64,000 bases of DNA from Crotophaga sulcirostris (taxonomy: Eukaryota; Chordata; Aves; Cuculiformes; Crotophagidae), in NCBI GenBank assembly GCA_013397455.1, contig VYZB01000274.1, positions 315,411 to 379,410 on the forward strand, read 5' to 3'. A program made the translations under genes and the position numbers. The notes beneath the pieces are model-generated. The model did not search any database, was not told the origin of the DNA, and was given only the letters and a program-made list of their open reading frames with translations. How positions within the stretch are numbered: position 1 is the stretch's first letter; each line of letters opens with the position of its first letter. Below, one piece after another: positions 1 through 21,113 of the stretch.

Positions 1-5121
<5,121 letters not shown>

Positions 5122-8100
5122 TTAACAGAGTTGTTTGCCTCCTTCACATCTGGTATCTTTGTCTCATGTGCGAACGGTTTGTCAGAAATTCTCAGCATTC
5201 GCAGACCTGTCTGTGATGTTTTCCTGCAGTCAGCTTCCCACATCACAGAAAAAGTTTGAAAATACTTATGAGGTGACTGATTAGCCCGTTCGTGCACTTT
5301 CAGGATTTTCTTCGAATTTGAAATACATTTCCCTTGAGACACCCTGCACCCCCAGATCTAGGTGTTTAGTTGTATTATTTGCCTTTAAACCAGCCAACAT
5401 CTCAGGCAGTGCCATTAGAAGCCTCTAGTCTTGCTCTTATCCACTTTCTGGGGCTCTAGATAGCAAGTGAAGGACCCATAGTCTGGATTTATTTTGGCAG
5501 AATGTCTTTAATTGACTCCTTAAGGATAACATTTGGTCTTTTGCAGGAGAAAAGCACCACCATTTAACTTCTGGAAGCCTAGACACCATACCACAGACTG
5601 TTGTTTCTTTGTTGCCATACTCCACAAAGAAAATAAGGACTTAAGTGTTGTGGACACCACAAAGTCTCCTCCGGCAGCAAGAAAGAGCAAAAATACCCTT
5701 CAGCATAGCCCAGGCTGTAAGGCTGACTACCAAACTATACACATACAGACCATTTTCGCAGATCTGTGTCCTTTCTTTTTTACAACTGTTTCCACCTTTT
5801 GTTTTAAGCCCTGAGTACTGTGGGTGTTCACAAGTTTCACAGATCTCTGTTTTTGAAGTGTCCTGTTTGTCTTTGGAGCATTTAGTGACTCATGGGAAAA
5901 TTCTCAAATTGCAGCGGAGGTGCCAGACAGCATCCTCTACTATGCCAAGCACTTCCTTGAGATGGCCAAGTGTAGCCAGGACCATGCTAACGGGAAAGCC
6001 TTCAGCAATCTACCAGCCTCTAAAAGGTCAACTTTCAGAGCACAGGAAGCCCAGTAAAGCTAAGGCTGAAATAGTCACGAACTTCCAAGGAAGCTCATGG
6101 TCTTCACAGCAGCTTGCAAAGATGATCTCACCACAGCCATGCTCTGCATTGCAAAGACAAAACAAAGAGGCAATCTGCCGGTCCATCTGGCTCTCTGCAT
6201 TATCACCTATGTAAAACAGAATGTAGGGCAACACAAAGTCATACAAAGGACCTTTACCACTCTTCTCTTCAATGACCCCATGGATAAAAAAACATTCCCA
6301 GTTTTTTTAAGAATAAGAGGCAGGCTGTGAATGCACAGCTATCTAGTTCAGTCTGAAAAGGAATAGAAAAAGGTCTTTGGATGGTATTTTGATGTTATGG
6401 AAGCTATGAATATACTGTATTCCTGGTCATTTTTATCTGGAAAGTGGACAGGTGCTTTCCATATTGCACTCTGCTAATCTAGTTCTAGTGTGGCAACCCA
6501 TGAATGAGACCTGTAGGTAAATGCAAGACTGTGGGCATGGAGGGAATCTTGACGTATTTTTTTATGTGTTCTGGTTTGGATGATCATGTGACAAGCAATG
6601 CAGGGTGTGCTTCTGTCCAGAGTTGGCCATACTGTATGCCGTGCCAGAAGGACTGTGAGTGCAGAGGGAAATGTTCTTGCCCGGAACTCTGGAAGTAGCA
6701 TTCACATGCAAGAAATCATAAATAACAAGAGTGGTCCTGTGACAATACATAACGGAGACTTCCAGCACAATGCTGTCAACCCAAATCTAGGTCTAGTCTC
6801 AAGACATTGAAGATGACTTACTTAAAGAAGGAGTTTGGAATGGGCTTCATGCACTCTATGTCCCAAGATGCTTAGTCCTCACAGTCAGCAAGAGAGCAAA
6901 AAGCCCCACGGAATCTCAACACTGAACCACACTGCCACCTTCAAAGTCAACTTAGGGTCTTTGTTGTGGTACTTGTGGCCCAACCAGTGATGCCAATTGC
7001 AGTGCAACACCTGATCTGCAGATAATGACTGCTGACATCTGACTTCACTGGAAGGTATCCCTCACTCAGACAGTCACCAATGCCTACAGCTAGCCAAATA
7101 ATTAATCCTCTATGAGAAAGGCCAGCACAAAACAGAGAGTAAACTGCACCTCTGTGCAATTGCCTGTACCAAATGCTTTACGGAAGACTGTTCATGCTTT
7201 GCTTCGTGTTATGCACATTGTCAAATTTCACCACAAATTATGACAATGCTGGAATATGTATTGGATACATATTAATATCCTGTCTCTAGCACCACCATAT
7301 GTCTGACGGGAAGTCTTGGAAATTCTATGCAGTGAAGTTACATAGTGACCCTTTCCATCCTATGCTCGTCATGCTTCTGGTAATCTACGCTTTTTCTTAA
7401 GTATAATTATGTGCCTGCAACTTTGTATTTGATGACTCTTGACTCTTTTTATGAAGCATATCTTAAAAGTGTTTTAACCTATGTCTCTTGGGGTTTTTAT
7501 TTTCTTCTTCCTGCCATTTATTCACATGAGGAAAAGGTTTGCTTTCAGTTATAAGAACAGTTGATTAACAATGCAAAATGCTGCTCCAAGCAGGTAATGG
7601 ACTACCTGCACTGCCTTCATTGCTAATCTTAAGACCACTAAGGGTGTCTTTCTTCAACAGAAGATAAAAATGTCAGGATGGGAACAAGACTCATCAGTTG
7701 CTGCTTTCTTACTTTCCATAGTCCTCTCCTGGGAAGATTCTGTGAAAAGACGGAAACCACAAATACCTGTGTCTCAACAGGACAGGTAAATGCCACAGTC
7801 CTCTTGTGAGTCTTGCCTTATTAGTTATCTCTTTTTATATTTTTCTTTTCTGCTTCTCACGCTCTGTTTCTTTTGTGTTTCTTATGAGAGTCCTATATTG
7901 AAAGAAACTTTCTCTTTCCTTTAAACCAATAACAGAATCCTAATGCCTAGGGCTTCAGAGAAATAATGAACTCTGAAAAATCAGCACTTGAAGAATCACA
8001 ATTTGAAGAATCAAGAACAGATTTTTTTTTTTAAATTCATGATTTGGGGGAGACAGTTACTTCATTCTTTATCCATATTTCATATCCGTAAAGTGAGTTT

Positions 8101-11100
8101 TATATGTGAAGCACTGGTGTATACCACAAACAGTCATACTACTTAGATGCACCCCAAATTTTTAGAACCATGTGCCAGTCTACTGTGAGCACTTGTTGCC
8201 TTGAATCAGTACTCTGACTTCACAGCTTCAGAGCTCTGAACCAGAGGATCTTGCTGCACAGGTCTGAGACAGATGGTTCAGGAAGACGAGCCCTCTTCTG
8301 TGAAGGCAGAGCTCTCAGGAGGGAGGACACTGTGTAAGAAAACAAAGGGTAATGTGAATGCCTCCAAGTGCTGAAGAGGTGAAATGGTTGTTGCATCACT
8401 TGAGCACTGAGACAGGGAGGTTGTGTACTGTTAAAGGAAAGTCAAGAGTTCTACCTTCTCTGACAGTACCAGGAAAAACTTGGGGACTTCTCAGAGTCTT
8501 CTGTACCTTGTATAGCATTGTGCTACTACACAAATGATGTTTGTGCTGTTTATTGCCAAAAGCAAACATGGCCACCAACAGTTCCCTTGGCTTTGCACCT
8601 TACTTCTAGATCTTCTTGGTTTCTGTCTTCTGTTGTTAAAACATCTGCTGAGTGGGAAGTGGAGAACTCATTTTATTTGGGAAGATGTTGAGAAGAATTG
8701 AGCATGTGCATAGATATATATGGCTCGAGGTGCCAATTATGCATGAAAATACCAATGAGATAAAACCACAGGAGCAGAAACAGGAAAATGCAATCCTAAA
8801 TGTCAGGGATTTTGCATTACTTGGCACATTTCAGTTTATGTAATATGGTACCATTCCACTCAGTGCCATCAGCTAGGCTGAGAACACCTAGACTCAGACT
8901 TGAAAAGACTCAGGCTTAGAAATATCCTGTGCAAGTTGGGATTTACAACTGAGAAATTTATGAGATGCTGCCAGCAGTTAACCTTGGCATACTCCAAAGC
9001 TGAGGGTTTTGAGGTCTTTCTAGTAGGTCCTGGCTTTTGCAGGAGCTTTCGGTGCTGCAAAACTAGAAGATTAGGCTCAAAGAGTTTTTCCCCTTGGTGC
9101 CTTGGATGTTATGTCTACTATAATTTTGAGGTTTGCATCACACTTGGTTGCCATGTATTTTTTCAGTGTGTAGGAAACCCAGGTGTTCAGCATATAAATA
9201 TAGTGAAAAAACGGTCCTAGCTCCAAAAGAGCAGGCAATATAATGTTGCCTTCGGATCCCATGGAGTTTCAGCTTGCTAGGAGCTGTGAAGAGACAAAGG
9301 AGCAACTGTTAGGAAGTGAAATTATGGCTATTTTCTATAAGCAACGAACCCATAAGTGACTGAAATCTAGGAAATGCTTTCCCAGTACTTGATCAATGGG
9401 TGCACAGTCTTGCTGAATCCAATTCAAGACTATTCTGTTCCTCTTGACAGTTGGCTGGAAGAAAAATGTTTCAGGAACTCAATTTCTAATTGGCATCTCA
9501 AATCATCAAAATGGTTTCACCATTCATCCAGTTAGCCTCTCTTTTCCAAAATTAAACTCCTTGAATTATTATTTGAGTGAAATCAGAAAAGGGCAACCCC
9601 GGATACAACGTAGTGCAGTGCCAGAGACTGCACCCTGCAGTGACAGATGCAGAGTTAACAAGGATTCAGCTTTTATCTCCACCTGCAAAACTACTTTTTA
9701 ATTTTAATAGGATATAGAAAGGGGGAACATGGCGGGAAACACTTTTCTAACTGTTCCAACAACTTCTGAGGAAAAATTATTATGAAAAGGTTTCAGTAGC
9801 TCTGCCCCATGATAGTTCTGGTCACCTGGTGTAACACCAAGTGTAGTATTTAATGGACATCTCATATATCTGCAGAACTGCTGTTAGTACCAGCATGATC
9901 TCTTCCAGGGAACTGCTGCAAAATCTTGAAAAAATGTTGAGTTGCTAATGGTTGGAGTGGCGTAGCATTAAGTGGTCTGCTCTGCTGTGAAGAATTGACA
10001 ATGCTTTTAGAGATCTGTTTTGCAATGAGACTTCTGTCTTTGGTATATGAAGTAATAGCATTTTATCTTGTGTTATGAAACCAATACATTTAAGAGGTTG
10101 TCTAGCTGCTAATAGATTTCTCATGACCTCCCTGATAAAAGAAATGAAATTACGAGTGCTAAGCAAAGTTTCAGAGGAAAGAGAACAGACCAAACTTGAT
10201 CTTAAAAAATCTCAAACAATATATAACTCTGTTCATGGGCTTTTCCCTACTTATCTGCAAAAGTTTTTGGAAACTAACTAGTGAATATTTATGGGGTGCA
10301 GAGGGAGATGAAAGAAAATAAAATTATTCACAGTGAAGCATATGAATTTCAAATTTTAGCAGATGAAAATTCACAGCTAAACTTCTGGAAGTGGAGGCTT
10401 TGTTCAGAAACCGTCCCATGTGTTCAGGCTTGGGATGTGGAGATGTTCCCAGGCCTCCAGGACATGGTGTATGCAGAATATATTTGAAAGTTCACTTTCT
10501 CTTCTCTTTTGAAAAAAGTATCAGTGGAGCTGATTACTGGCTTGCCAGGATTTTGTTAAAGATCTTGTTCAAGCCCTGTCACTTTGAATCCAGCTCATCT
10601 AGGTCATTAGTTGGCATAAATCTTTACAGCTGTACTGAAGTCAATAAGCAGTTTCAATCTAGAAACAAAGGCACAGTCCCATACTGACAGTTTATTCTCC
10701 TGCATTGCAACAGAGCATACACAAAAATTGTCACTAAGGCCTCTGCTAAAAAATATAAAGCCGCTGTACTGACTCTCCCTCTGTGAATGCTAAAATAAAT
10801 TATAAGATCTGCTTTACTCCTCTGTGTACTAACAAGCTGTATGGCTAATGGATGACAGTGGGAACTCTAGTGTGTGTTAGGTAAGTTAATTTCTGAAAAT
10901 TGCTCTGCTGATTGAGTTGCTAGGCAGCATCTTAGCACAAAAAGATCCAGAAGAACATGAATATAAACTTAGTGGTGTGTTTATTCCTGTTTCTTAATAG
11001 CACTTAGAGTTTTCTGGACAGAGTGATCGTTGAGCTGGAACTTATTCCAGAAGAACTGAGAACTATAAGATAGTAACTAAATTACTGTAGGAAAATGGAT

Positions 11101-13750
11101 AGACTGAGGCAAAAAAAGGGATGTAATGCCCAACAGGCAATAGATCACAGTTTCCAGTTGTACTTCAGCAGCACAAAGCAGCTGTAAAAATGCTCCAGAC
11201 TGAGTCACTTCATCAACAGTGTTGTTCTGCTTCCTACCTGTAAAACTGGGCTAATGCTGCTCTAAGGCAGGTGAAGTCCTTTTCAAGTTAGAAGCCAGGG
11301 AAAGAGAGCTGTTTGGCTGAATACATGCTCCAACTGCCAAGGAGACACGGGAGGTTTCTGGTTGAATAAGTCCTCTTGTCCTTCAGTCCTGAGTCTCATA
11401 TCTGTGGCTGAAAAGCTATCACAGTTCCCTACAACCAGCTGACGGTTGGAGGGGGAAACGTAATGTGATAATAGCTTAAAATGCAGGTAGCGCTCTCACT
11501 TTCAAAACAATCATCTTTCAAATCCTTTTTCTTACAAACTGCTTCTGCTCCAGCTGTTGCTAGTTGATTAGGGCATTGCCACTTGTTCTCCTACCCGCTG
11601 GCCCATATGGCCATTGTCCCCCAGCTACCAGGGGGACACAACCCTCTGTGGTGACACTGCCTAAACTTGTAAGGCAAAGTTAGCACTCTGTGGTTTCCAG
11701 GAAAGGAACAGAAAATCGTTTCATGTTACAAACAGGTCACTAGTTACTAGGACAAAGTGGTTTTTGATTGCAGATCGTGGAAATGTCTAATAGCACAGCC
11801 CTAATTTCCTAAACACGTTATCTGCTATTGACTACTGGTTCAAAAGTACCAAACGATGGCTAATTGGTAGAAGTCCTCTGTTAGTGACAGATCCAATATT
11901 GCAACTAAATGTTTTTTTTTTTCTTGGAATCCATTTGGAACAGTGAGGCAAGCACAAAGCGTAACAGAAAAATGATGGACTTGTATGGATGCCTTGACCT
12001 CTTGCACAGTGAAATACAGACAACAGTATTTGACTTTACATGGTGTTCAGTCAAATCTTATTGTACTCAATGAAGACTACTTTTTTTTTTTCTAGATGGC
12101 CTGACACCTTGGCATCCCTGAAATCCAGGGGATCAGTCCAGGAACTAACTGAAGACTTCTATCATTAGGAAGGTGAGCCAGGCTAGTAGTCAAGTCTCTG
12201 TTTATAGATCACAATGGCTGTGACTTTTGTGAACAATAATAAATATTCTCAATGCTGCAAAGTCAGCTGTACAATCATCTTCCATCTGCCAGGCAACAAG
12301 ATTAACCTTATGTATCCTCTCTGTTTCGCTTTGCCAGTTACTTCAATAACATCCTTTCATATTTTTCTGCTTGCACTTTTTCTTCCAAGGGTCTGATCCC
12401 CATCTATGGTGCAGTTGCTATTTCTGTTGGTGGACTCACTTTCCTTTTTTTTTAAACAGCATGACATATAGGTTTACTGCAGCTTGAGAGTGAGAAACTG
12501 ACATGAAGACAGCTGGGAAAATGCTAGAACGTATTAATTCCTTCTGGTGTTGAAAGAACAGCCTTCGTGACCTACACCACATGGAATGAAGACAGCAGGA
12601 CTTCTCTTCCATCTCTACCGCTACATTCTGTTGATCAAACAACTGGCATGGTGAAATAAAGAGTGGCCAAGACAGCAGGTGACAGTTCAAGGGAATTCTA
12701 TGTAGGTGAACATCTGGAGCAGTAGGGCTTAATATGTAAAGATACCAAAAGGATAATTGTTGGCAAGAAGGCATAAAAAGCAAATCTCAATGGGAAAGGA
12801 AACTTGGGAGAATAGTGCAGTGCATTGCCTGACACACTGTGTATCAGAATGATAAAAATCCAAACTAGACATGTTCTGAACCTCCAAAGCCATAATTTTG
12901 CAAGGAAGCTTTAACAAGGTGATGGGGAAGCTAAACAAGTCAAGTCTTCACCCCATAAATTGCAAGGGGAAGATAAAGAAGCCAAGATTTTACCTCCATA
13001 AATTGCAGGTGTCTTTTATTCCTGTATGAGATTGCTCTGCAATGCCTGTTCTTTATTCTGCCTGGAGTCTGATTCTTAATTTCTCTTTTGTCTGAGATTT
13101 TTTCAGGTTGGTCTCTGTGACACTTAAAGTTGTCTTGAGTTCAAATCCTTCACTGACTCATTAATACTCAGAAAAGCCCTATGAACTAATTAGCAGGCTG
13201 TGATGCTGTGAGTTATGACCTTCCTGTGTCCAATGACTTCCTGCATAGAAATTTATGCTCTATGGATTTTTCAGCCAACTTCTTTTAACTGTAAAGAGAA
13301 AAGAATCCTGCAGTCCTGTACAGACAATAAACCCCATGGGAGCAATAAGACTTCTGTTAACTCCACTGAGTTTGTTGCTTAATTTTTTGCTATGCAATGT
13401 AATGCATTTAATGCATATTCACATGCATGCTATTTCATTATATATTTAATATATAGCAGCGCAAGTGGAACTCCTTATAATGATTCATCTTAGGTTGCCG
13501 CAGAGAAAGACAATGGCAGTTTTTAAGAGCACTTTTTTCAGTGTAATTCTTACAAGACTTCCTTTTTTTCAGGAAGAAAATTTATCAATAAACACACAGA
13601 AGTTACGGCCTTGCTCAAAAGCTTGCTGAACTTGAGGGAAAATAGAATTAAATGCAATGATATTTAAATTGTGCCCCTAATAATGAAAAAAGCCTATAAA
13701 GTGGCTGGACCTTTCCTTTGCTATGGTTTGGTGGTGTTAAAATTCATATA

Positions 13751-13950
13751 AAAATTTCTTTACTGAAAGGGTGGTCAGGCACTGGAACAGACTGCCCAGG
13801 GAGGTGGTTGAGTCACCACCCCTGGAGGTGTTTTTTTAAAAGACGGGTAGATGAGTTCCTCAGGGACATGGTTTAGTAATGAGACAGGTGCGGTTGGAGC
13901 CGATGATCTCAAAGGTCTTTTCCAGCCGGATGATTCTATGATTCTATGAT
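13751..13950 (+). mobile_element. CR1 LINE 3' fragment
   Basis: About 200 bp has the CR1 3' region in plus orientation. Recognisable parts are GGGTGGTCAGGCACTGGAAC, CTGCCCAGGGAGGTGGT, CCCTGGAGGTGTT, GACATGGTTTAGT and the terminus ATTCTATGATTCTATGAT. It is severely 5'-truncated, as is usual for CR1, and non-autonomous. The GACATGGTTTAGT signature suggests a different subfamily from the 15.5-kb copy. It is antisense to GRIN3A. Confidence 0.93.
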
Positions 13951-15496
13951 CTGCAGCTACCTGCCAGCTGGTATTTCTGGATTGTTTTAATACGTGTAAC
14001 AGGGAGTTTTTACTGATATAATAATGGCCACAAGGCCTCTAAATTAACTGAGGTTTTCATAAATCAGAAACAAGAGTTTGCATCCTCACATTCTGTATTT
14101 TAAATCTAGAAACAAATTCACAGTGATTGTACATACTGAATTCCTGGGTAATAAAATCTCAGAAATATCTTGTCTGGATCACTGAAAAAGTACTTAGTAT
14201 TGTAATAAAAAGACAGACAGATCATAAGAGCAAGTTTTCAGACAGTGGATAGTAAGAGAAATAGAGATTTCTACTGTTGAAAGAACATGCTGGTTGGCGC
14301 TTGTCAGAGTGATCGTAGGTTTATTCCCTGGGGCAGCTATGGTGTTTGTGAGACATCAATGCTGGCCATGCTAGTGCACCATCATGCATGATGGAGAGAA
14401 GCAGGCATTTTCAGGGAATGGTTTAAGTGTTCTTCCTGAAGTATGAATGCGTGTCTCCAACAGCAGCTGAATGTACCTACCTCTCACAATTAACTGTAAA
14501 GTCATCTTAGACTGAATAAATCATACGTAATGTCTCCACATGTAAAGTTAAATGAGGTAACACAACGCAATTCCTGATGGTGGCATTCACAGGTGTAGTT
14601 CCTTCCGTAAAATGAATCTCATAGGTTCAATATTTTCTGTCAAAATACAATGTGGAAAGGAACTTTGCCATTGTCAAAGGGTGTTTTGAAAGTAAAGTGA
14701 TCCAGAAAAGTAAAAATATAACTACAGTAAATTAACAGGCATAGCTACTCAAGTGTATCCTAAAGATGGCAAAGAAAAGCTGACAGCCATCACAGAAGTG
14801 ACAATGGTCGGATAGCACCTGAAATGCTCATTATATGGTTGAAAGAATGACATTTTTGGCAGAAGAAAAGGCCAGGCGTTGGAGGACTACCTTATGGAAA
14901 AATCTGTCCAGCTCCTCAGCTTCAGCTGTTGTATGCTTTCTTGTTGGCATGTTTGAAATGCTGCTTCTGTCCTCTAGGTTTCCACAATTATTTTGCCTCA
15001 GATAATCTGAACTGCTCAACATGCTCCTGACTTCATGGTGCATGTCCAACACGTGCTCTTGCATTAGAAGCTTAAAAGTAAAGTCTTTGCTTCAAGTCCC
15101 CTTGACACTGAAAAAAATCACTCTCTGGGTAGATCCTTTAATACAAGACCCTGTTTGGGGATTTGATAATGAAGAGCGTTTTATTGGATCCAGGTCTTAG
15201 CTGCAGGCTCATTGAGGCACAGATAATTTCTTCACTTCTCTCTCTGTGGCACTGAGACCTAGATTACTCACATATGGGTAGCACTGCCTAATGGAAACCA
15301 TAGCAGAAACTAAAAAATAAACTATCTGCATTTGTCACAAGACTGGCTAAGAAAAACAACAGCCTTCAAGATATATGCTTCTGAAGTGGAATGGTAAGAA
15401 TTCTGAGTTTTGTACCCACAGCCTGCTACTTATCAATGGACTCCTTCTTTGCTCAGCCTGTGCCTGCAAGGCTGCATACTCAGTTTGCTCAGTATG

Positions 15497-15865
15497 AGAA
15501 GAGAAGGCTCCAGGGAGACCTTACAGTAGCCTTCCAGGATTAAAGGAAGCCTACAGGAAAGCTGGCGAGGGGCTCTTTATCAGGGAGTGTAGTGATAGGA
15601 TGAGGGGGAATGGTTTTAATCTGAAGGAGGGGAGATTTATATTAGATATTAGGAAGAATTTTTTTGCTGTGAGGATGGTGAGGCATTGGCACAGGTTATC
15701 CAGAGAAGTCGCGGATGCCCCATCTCTGGAGGTGTTCAAGGCCAGGCTGGCTAAGGCTTTGAGCAACCTGGTCCAGCGGGAAATGTCCCTGCCCATGGCA
15801 GTGGGGTTGCAACTAGGTAATCTTTAAGGTCCCTTCCAACCCAAATAATTCTATGATTCTATGAT
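15497..15865 (+). mobile_element. CR1 LINE 3' fragment
   Basis: About 370 bp of CR1 in plus orientation. It starts near GAGAAGGCTCCAGGGAGACC, continues through TTAGGAAGAATTTTTTTGCT, CTCTGGAGGTGTTCAAGGCC and AAGGTCCCTTCCAACCC, and ends at the terminal octamer repeat ATTCTATGATTCTATGAT. It covers the end of ORF2 and the 3'UTR only, with no functional coding capacity. It is antisense to GRIN3A. Confidence 0.95.
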
Positions 15866-18800
15866 CTGTGACACAATTACCAGCTCAATCAGGAAACTGA
15901 TGACACTGGCCAGCTGTCCTACACTCACATGTCCTTATCTGCATATCTGTGTACCCCACTAGCATCAGTTCTGTTTTAAGGAGTTACCTGTTGTGGTCTA
16001 GTCTTGCTACTATGAAAATGTGCACTGGCTGCGGCAAAGGATAAGTATTTTGAGTGGTGGCTTTTCCAATTGACTATAATGTCCTCATCAAGGGCTAAAA
16101 AGCTATACAACAAGGAAGGTGATAAGCAGGTTTAGACATGAGTAATCAAGCCAGCTGTCTTCAGGCCACTACAGACAGGTAGGACAAATGATCAGACCAG
16201 CTCAAAGCAAGCTGCTGGTTTGCATGTCTGTAGGCTGAAGAACTGACCTTGTAAAGAAGTCACCTCGTACAACACTGTACCTGATCTACCAAGTGCTCTG
16301 ACAAAGAGGAATGTTGTAATATTTTGTGCATCCAAACATGTGACACTCCATGAAAAACTGAAACAAGCCTCTCAGATTCAGATCAGAAAAGAGATAAAAG
16401 CAGTATAATATGATCCAAAAGCTTTTAAACTTTGCCATGCTCTGCAGAGAGCTTCCCAAGAGGGAATTCGGGCACTGCTGCAATGCTCATCTGGGCAAAC
16501 GGTTCACTCTGTAGTTATCCTCTTGTGCTCAAACAGCAGACTGAATGTGGTCAGGGGATTTTTTCTTCCCAAAAGGCCATGTTTTCCAGTTTCCACTGGC
16601 AAGAGATGATGATCTCAAAAGTGTAAAATTAGAAAATGAGGGAGAGAAGGCAGTCGTGGCCCAAAATTGCCCATGCTCTCAGAAGAATAAGGTTTTAAGG
16701 TGGTAGGATATTGCTTTAACATTTCTGCAACCTACTGGTTACATTGTAGCTCCTGCTGTAAAAAAATCACCTGAAATGTGACCTAGTAAAGGGAGTCTAC
16801 AGATCTGATGGACACTCCAGATATTTGGCTTTAGTGACCCACTCTTTTTAATATTCTTAAATGGAAAATACATACCAAGTTTCCAAAATTCAAGACATAT
16901 TCCAGGAACTTCATTCTCCTGCCTCCCATTGCTTGCCTTCTATTCCAGTTTTTCTTGCCTTACTGGCTGCTCTTCCTTTCAGCTGTGTGATGGTATTTCT
17001 ATATTCCCTTACCTCTACTTCTACGTCATCAGTGTACTTAAAGTTCCAACTGAGGCATCTTTAATTCTGTATTTCACTTTACCTTATGATTGGTGGTTGT
17101 GCTGTAACTAATTGTCTTTTGATTTCTGATGAAAACGTTGTACCTTTGTCACTTCAGCAACACTGGGTGACTGTGTTTCCTTTGCTGAGATGCAACGTGC
17201 AACTCCTAAAACAATGTACTTGTTGACTTGTACTGTCAATTAAACATTGCTGTCGTAACATGAATTCTTCTAGAAAGGCAGATTCTACTTATTCAGGCTA
17301 TACCTAACCTTGTTTTTTTTTTTAACCAGAAAAGAGAGCACAGATACTCCTGGCAATAATGACTTTAGACACCAGCTTTCTAATAGAGAAAAAAAACTTT
17401 TAATTAGTTTTTCCCAACTTGCTTTCCTTCCTGACTGTTTGCAATCTCAGATGGGATTTGCTGTTTGTAGCTGCCAGCCTGAAGAAACAGTATGTCTTAC
17501 ATCACCTCAAAAAGGTTGCTCCTCTATTTTGGGCTCTGCTTTTTAAATATATTTCAAAAGCACAGTACAAGGGGCATATGTATCCTGAGAGCAGCAGGAG
17601 AATGTTTAAAAGTATACTAAAATTAAAAAAGATTATTTCTGCAACCTGCTGCCTTCTTTTTGAAATGAGTCTCTACAACTAAAAAGAAAGTGGTAAGCAG
17701 ATCTGGGGAAAAAAACACAGTATCTTTAAATCACATAAAAAATGCTTTAAGTAACTAACTAAAAAGTGGTGCATGTACCTCTGCAATTGTTGTGCCCCAA
17801 ACGTTTCCTAAATCTAAGCTTTAAGTCTTAGAGAGAACTTTGAAAGGGTACAGCTGAGGCTTTGTTTGAGAAAAAGCTAAATTAAACCAGCACATTTCCT
17901 GTTGTAACTACTCTTATGGACTAAGACTTTGGAGGCAGATGCGTGAATGAAATATATGGAACTATTTTGTAGTTTATGTAATGGCAGGTAATCTCCATAA
18001 AAACTACCTTGTCTTATTCCCACATTGGAAACCGGTAACTACTCAGAAGCTTAGATCTAGTCCATGAAGCAGAGAAGCGCCTGTCCAGGAAAGGCCAGTT
18101 ATGCCAGTTATGCCACTGATTTAATGGGATTACTGAGGTTATTAACCATGAGTCATATGTGTTTCTATTCAGGACTAAGACCTGTGTCTGCTGCACCTGA
18201 TATGCTCGAACACTCTGAGCATAATTTTGTAACTCAACAGTCAAGTTTTACAGTGCAGTTTTAGAATAATTTCATTTCTTGCAATTGCACAAATTTCCCA
18301 ATACACGTCTTAGGAACTCCAGGTGTGGTCACAATAATGATGCAGAAAACCAGGATGTAATCTGACGTGATTTGATTTGATAGATTCTGTGATGCCCATG
18401 CAAAGAGCAGAGAATCTTTATTTTCAAGGCAATATTATGGCTCATACAACAATAAAAGAGATATGCCTGGAGCTGGAGAAATTCAGGGAAATGTTCTCAT
18501 TTGCTTATTCAGAATGCTTCGAATAAGACAAACACATGATTCCTGGCATTCTGCAGCTTAAATTGATTAAGTTATCCATGCAGTATGTATGACACTTTTT
18601 CTGGAAGGGGAATGACAGGTTATTAGTAGCAATCTGCTTTAAGCCACCAATCAATTTTAGATTGCCCTAGGCCAACCATAAAAAGTATTTTTTATTGTTT
18701 AAAATATTTTTTCAGAGAAACAATCTAGATAGTGTTGGAGGACATGAGTTAGAAGCTGTACTCATAAAGCCAGAACTGTACGGTCAGCAGTCTGAATGCA

Positions 18801-19889
18801 AGGTTTTACTAACATAACAGATGGAGCTTGACCTGTCTGGAGGGACATTTGTAACACTTATTTATACAATTTAAGAAAGCAACATAAAAATTCAGTTCTT
18901 GAGTTCTTAAAACTACTTCTTCCAGTGGCACAATGTTATACCAGTTCAGTTACCTGAAACTAAATAACGATGGATGGTTTCAAAACTACATACCAGTGGT
19001 TAGGTCATGAGTATAAAACTCTGGATGATACAATCACACCTTTAGTGCAGAAAGTGCCAAACAATAAGGGAAATTTGGTGTTGCCACTCTGTCCCATCAA
19101 GTGACTGTCAGGTGAAGTGGATCTGTACTCTTGGGTCACTTGCAAACATGCATTCTGTCTACAAACCATTCTGCATGAATGTTTTCATGATCATTACTTG
19201 CTGTCAAATAAAATCATAATAGTCTTGTAAAATTACTGGACTTAAAATTCCAACTGAAGATCCCTTCAGCCCCCTTGGGAGCAGGCGAAAGAGTGGGTAG
19301 AGGCAGTCCTGCTTCTACATTTCTCCTTGCCTTACCAAAAAGTACTACTTGAGTATTTAGAGATAGCTTGTCTACAGCATAATTCATCTCCTCCCTGTGA
19401 CAGCTCCCCAGCAGAAACATTGCAAATCAAATATCTGTCTACTTGCAAAGTGAATTTCATCGTTTTGATGCAGAAGGTAGGATTTTTTGCAAGATTTCCG
19501 TTCTGTTTCATTTGATTTAGCACTCGTGGAGAATTTTGCCAGTAATGCCTTTGTAAGCACCATTACAGCCTGGGAAATACTTGCAAAATCCTACCTAGAA
19601 TATCAGTGATTCTGTCTTCATGCTGTGTGACTGTTTTGTTTGAGTAGATCTAAGGATGACCCAAACTATCCAATCGATTAAACAACTACAGCTATAGGGA
19701 CTTCAGAACTGAAACCTAACCCTTAATCTGCAAGTAAAAGCCACTTTTCCTCTCACAGTGGACAATAGCAAAATCCTGCATCTTCTTCCTCATTTGCCAA
19801 CTCTGAAAAGCCCCCTACACTTCTGTGTTTAAAGATCCTCTCTCAGTGAAGCTTTCTAACAGAGAATCGTCAGTTGGTAACTAGTTTTA

Positions 19890-21113
<1,224 letters not shown>

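Noticed and set aside
5645..6214. Plus-strand open frame of 189 codons in intron 3
   Set aside because: It starts at GTG and not ATG, has no protein similarity or codon bias, and is antisense to GRIN3A. Consistent with chance.
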